Of a stretch of 64,000 bases of DNA, positions 60,984 through 64,000 are shown in pieces. The translations under genes and the position numbers were made by a program. Under the pieces are notes generated by a model. That model was not told where the DNA came from. It worked only from the letters and a program-made list of their open reading frames with translations, and made no database searches. The DNA comes from Desulfoluna sp942491485 (GTDB lineage Bacteria > Desulfobacterota > Desulfobacteria > Desulfobacterales > Desulfolunaceae), in NCBI GenBank assembly GCA_942491485.1, contig CALOAX010000021.1:62001-126000 (forward strand), given 5' to 3'. Every line of letters starts with the position of its first letter. The first letter of the stretch is position 1.

Positions 60984-63260
60984 CTATTTCAACCCATACT
61001 TGCGCATCTTGGTGAAGAGGGTCTTGCGATGAATGCCGAGAACCTCCGCTGTGCGTCCCTTCTGCCACCGGGTCCGCTCCAGGGCGCTCTCAATCACTCG
61101 TTTTTCAAAGGACTCCACCGCCTCGGTGAGCCCCATGCCGGCATCGGGCAGATGCGGCTCCTCAACGTGCGTCTCCGGCTCCATGGGGTCCATAAAGTCG
61201 ATCTTCCGCAGGGTGACGTAACGCTTCAGTACATTCTGAAGCTCCCGAATATTACCGGGCCAGTGGTACCGGTTGAAGGCCGCAAGAATCCTTCCGGTGA
61301 TGGGTGGCGTCTCCTTTTCACCGGAATACATGGAAAGAAAATGATCGATCAAAAGGGGCAGATCGTCTTTGCGCTTTCTCAAGGCCGGCAGCTTGATGGG
61401 GATGATGTGGACGCGATAGTAGAAGTCCTCCCGCATGAGCCCTTTCTGCACCAGTTCCTTTAAGTTCCGGTTGGTGGCGGCCACAATACGGATGTTGGGT
61501 TTTTGAACAAGGGTCCCCCCCACAGGGGTGTATCCGCTGCCCTCGATGGCCCTCAACAGCTTCACCTGCATGTTGAGGCCGATCTCCCCGATCTCGTCAA
61601 GAAAGAGGGTGCCCCCGTCAGAGATATCCAGAAAGCCCTTCTTGTCTGTGCCCGCCCCGGTAAAGGCCCCCTTCTTGTAACCGAAGAACTCGCTTTCGAT
61701 GATGCTCTCGCTGATGGCCCCGCAGTTGACGGGAACAAAAGGCCCGGAGCTTCGATCGCTCATCATGTGGATCGCCCGGGCCACCAACTCTTTGCCGGTG
61801 CCCGACTCCCCGTAGACCATCACGTGCACATTGGTGGTGGCGGCTTTGAGGATCAGCTCGTACACCTCCTGCATCACCTCGCTTTTCCCAACGATGTCGC
61901 CAAACTTGTAGCGCTCCCGGATGGTGGAGCGAAGCCGGATATTTTCGTTCCTCAGATGCTTGGCACTCTCGGCGATGGCCTCCTCGGTGAGCTTTCGGTC
62001 GGTAATATCCAGCACAATGGACTGCACCTTGCCCACGGTTCGATCGCTGCCCAGAATCGGAGTGCGCACCGAAAAGTACCAGCGATCGTCCAGGGGGCTC
62101 TTCACCTCCTGGCGCACTGTCTGCCCCTCATACACCTTTTCGTCCGTACACCAGGGGCAGGGGGAATCCAGTCCGTAAATAACCTTGTGACACAGCTCCC
62201 CCACCGCGTTTCGCCCGATCCGCTCTTCCAGAGTCCGGTTGATGAACTCAAGGTGCCTGTCCTTCGTGGTGATGTAGATGAACCCTTCAAAGGTTGTCAG
62301 GATGGCCGACAGCTTGGCCTCACTCTCCCGCAGGCTGTTCTCCGCCAGCTTGCGCTCGGTGATGTCCATGAACGAGGCAATGCTGTTCGTGGTTCCGGGG
62401 ATCATCCCCACCTTCATGTAGATGTATTGAAGGTTCTTTGCCTTGTCGTGGATCCGGCACTCATACTCAATGGGAATGTCCGAGCCGGGAACCCTCCTGC
62501 CGTAATGGTACCGCTGCATCCGGTCCAGGTCTTCAGGGGCCACAAACTGGGACCACTTCATACGGCCCACGATCTCCTCCCGGGTGTACCCGGTCATGGC
62601 CTCAAAGCACTCGTTGGAAAAAAGAATCGTCATCTCGTGGTCGATGATGATGGTGCCTGTGCCCGTGTTTTCGAAGACGGCACGGTACATCTTCTCACTT
62701 TTTGCAAGGGCATCGAGGGACCGAAGGTGCCCCTGCCCCATGCGGAGCTTCTCAATGGCAGCCCCCACGCCACGGACCAGAACCTCCAGAAGGTTCAGCT
62801 CCTCGGCATCAATGAGATAGCCCCCTGAAGCATAGAGGCTCAGCACCCCCGGCGCGCCGACTCCCGGCAGCAGAGGCAGGCTGACCGCTGACGAATACCC
62901 TCTCTTCAACGCCTCCTCCCGCCACAGGGAAAAGTTAAAATCGATGTCGATGTGCTGAACGATGTAGGTGCGCCCCTCGGCAAGGGCAATGGCCGCCGGG
63001 CAGCCTCTACCATCCACGGCATCTCCGCAAACCACAGCCATATCCGGGCAAAGCGATTCAAGCTCATCCCCGGCTTTCACCGTCACCAGCCCCCCGTTTT
63101 CCCCCGGTGGAGTCCCCACCCAGGCATAGTCGTACGGGCTCTCCGATGACGAGAGGAGTCGGCAGAGCTTGTCCACAAGCTCATCTTCCGTCTGGGAATG
63201 AATCAGGATGTTCAAAAAGGAGATATAGGCCTTGTGATACTGCGCTCTGCGTTCGTCCAT
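60984..63260 (-). CDS. Sigma-54-dependent transcriptional activator (GAF-PAS-PAS-AAA-Fis)
   Basis: A 758-residue enhancer-binding protein. A GAF domain (about 20-165), two PAS domains (about 175-300 and 310-430), then the AAA+ core: Walker A GESGTGKELVARAIH near 480, the sigma-54 contact loop GAFTGA near 530, Walker B GGTLFLDEIGE near 550. A Fis-type helix-turn-helix closes it (GRTAEVLGIHRKTLFTKM). It hydrolyses ATP to open RpoN promoters in response to a bound ligand or redox cue. There is no receiver domain, so it senses directly. Start at 63260; a longer frame to 63371 is unsupported. It likely drives the promoter at 60780-60794. Confidence 0.93.
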   Translation of the reverse strand: MDERRAQYHKAYISFLNILIHSQTEDELVDKLCRLLSSSESPYDYAWVGTPPGENGGLVTVKAGDELESLCPDMAVVCGDAVDGRGCPAAIALAEGRTYIVQHIDIDFNFSLWREEALKRGYSSAVSLPLLPGVGAPGVLSLYASGGYLIDAEELNLLEVLVRGVGAAIEKLRMGQGHLRSLDALAKSEKMYRAVFENTGTGTIIIDHEMTILFSNECFEAMTGYTREEIVGRMKWSQFVAPEDLDRMQRYHYGRRVPGSDIPIEYECRIHDKAKNLQYIYMKVGMIPGTTNSIASFMDITERKLAENSLRESEAKLSAILTTFEGFIYITTKDRHLEFINRTLEERIGRNAVGELCHKVIYGLDSPCPWCTDEKVYEGQTVRQEVKSPLDDRWYFSVRTPILGSDRTVGKVQSIVLDITDRKLTEEAIAESAKHLRNENIRLRSTIRERYKFGDIVGKSEVMQEVYELILKAATTNVHVMVYGESGTGKELVARAIHMMSDRSSGPFVPVNCGAISESIIESEFFGYKKGAFTGAGTDKKGFLDISDGGTLFLDEIGEIGLNMQVKLLRAIEGSGYTPVGGTLVQKPNIRIVAATNRNLKELVQKGLMREDFYYRVHIIPIKLPALRKRKDDLPLLIDHFLSMYSGEKETPPITGRILAAFNRYHWPGNIRELQNVLKRYVTLRKIDFMDPMEPETHVEEPHLPDAGMGLTEAVESFEKRVIESALERTRWQKGRTAEVLGIHRKTLFTKMRKYGLK

Positions 63261-63475
63261 GGTGCGTTGGCCTCGCCGTAAGAAGATAAACCCGATGCAC
63301 GTCGATACCCCGGAGAAGGGGCAGACAGAACAGTGTGGCGAAATGGTAACATAAGGAAAGAGGAAGTTCAAAATTTACGACACGGATTCCCGTTCCGGTG
63401 CACATGCCAGCGTTTCCAACAAAACGAGCCATTGCAGAAGGGGGGAGAATGGATTTAAAGTGTTTGGTTGAGGAT

Positions 63476-63998
63476 GCCTCCGGCGGGCAGGGGATAAATC
63501 CCCTGCACCCCAGGTTCACGAATGCTCCAACCCTCGTACCTCAGGTTGTCGCATTCGCTGACGGGCAGCGCCTGTGCAAAACGGCTGAGGTTTTTAAACC
63601 TTCTTCGTGCAGCCCGAAGGGCGCTTCGTGATCTTCGTGGTTTATACCCGAACTGTATCATGAAGGTGCCTGAAAGAATGAGTTTGATATCTGCCGCCGA
63701 CTTTCTAATTTGTGCAAGAACCTTTCTCTTCATCCCCACAGGGGCTGAAGAGAAAGGTTCTTGCAACCGGAACGTTTTCGGGCTCATTTCAAAAAACGCC
63801 CCGCCGGAGGCATAGCTGAACCGTTAAAAGCAACACATCGGTCCCCACTTATTTGATAGCCGGGGAAGACAGCATAAAAAATACCGTTTGAAACATCACG
63901 GGCGCAGCCCGCCAGCAAATGTGATCAGCCCGAGGAACGAGGGCTGGGAGCATTTGCGAACCCGCTTTCAAGGTGGCACACCTTGCCGCCGGAGGCAT
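63476..63998. repeat. Repeat island at the right edge with a second long palindrome
   Basis: 63476-63577 forward module A (hairpin CAGGGGATAAATCCCCTG). 63712-63827 reverse module C, with a 19-base perfect inverted repeat (63714-63732 and 63746-63764) around CCCCACAGGGG, then CCGGAACGTTTTCGGGCTC and box CCGCCGGAGGC. 63858-63998 reverse module A with the CCGGGGAAGAC tail, hairpin CAAGGTGGCACACCTTG and box at the window end. Confidence 0.85.
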
Positions 63999-64000
63999 GT

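Noticed and set aside
10284..63998. CRISPR or tandem repeat arrays
   Set aside because: The repeats are dispersed, palindromic and modular, with no regular spacers and no cas genes.

Overview
The window looks like a chromosomal stretch of an anaerobic, probably sulfate-reducing Desulfobacterota bacterium. The case rests on gene content: an hgcA-hgcB mercury methylation pair, an aldehyde:ferredoxin oxidoreductase, FeoAB ferrous iron uptake, an acyl-CoA dehydrogenase / CoA-transferase pair next to a sigma-54 activator, and selenium-dependent tRNA modification (MnmH). A relative of Desulfoluna is my best guess, but no rRNA or marker gene here proves it. No tRNA, rRNA or CRISPR array was seen.

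Layout. 0.3-3.7 kb: a GNAT enzyme followed by a visibly A+T-rich accessory block with a DUF6680-like gene broken by a frameshift, an unknown protein and a DUF6602-like protein, then 1 kb without genes. 4.8-10.3 kb: a three-gene RND efflux operon. 10.9-16.5 kb: tcdA, an IS110-family element, a TatD nuclease and an NMT1-domain membrane protein. 17.1-20.3 kb: feoB, feoA and a divergent small Cys-rich FeoB-associated protein. 20.8-27.2 kb: aldehyde:ferredoxin oxidoreductase, a class II aldolase, mnmH-arfB and a TRIC/UPF0126 channel. 27.6-29.6 kb: arsR-hgcA-hgcB on the minus strand behind a strong promoter with an overlapping palindromic operator. 30.1-35.3 kb: a complete branched-chain amino acid ABC transporter (livJHMGF). 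35.5-53.2 kb: single genes (MerR regulator, second NMT1 protein, RidA, SRPBCC, pterin dehydratase, large sensor kinase, DUF523/DUF1722, enoyl-CoA hydratase, HD proteins, hydroxyacid dehydrogenase, Ca/Na exchanger, orphan trpB). 53.8-63.3 kb: a CPA1 antiporter, a DUF6125-like protein, acyl-CoA dehydrogenase, CoA-transferase and a sigma-54 activator, with a good -24/-12 promoter in front of the CoA-transferase.

The most unusual feature of the window is its intergenic DNA. Almost every gene or operon is bracketed by an inverted pair of repeats whose box (GCCTCCGGCGG, or CCGCCGGAGGC on the other side) faces the gene, while palindromic modules extend away from it. Seen from the intergenic side, these stretches begin with GCCTCCGGCGG and end with CCGCCGGAGGC, like elements with terminal inverted repeats. 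The palindrome arms differ in sequence from copy to copy but stay complementary. About twenty boxes of each orientation occur in 64 kb. The repeats are partly open in several frames and give false N-terminal extensions to many genes; starts below were chosen with that in mind.
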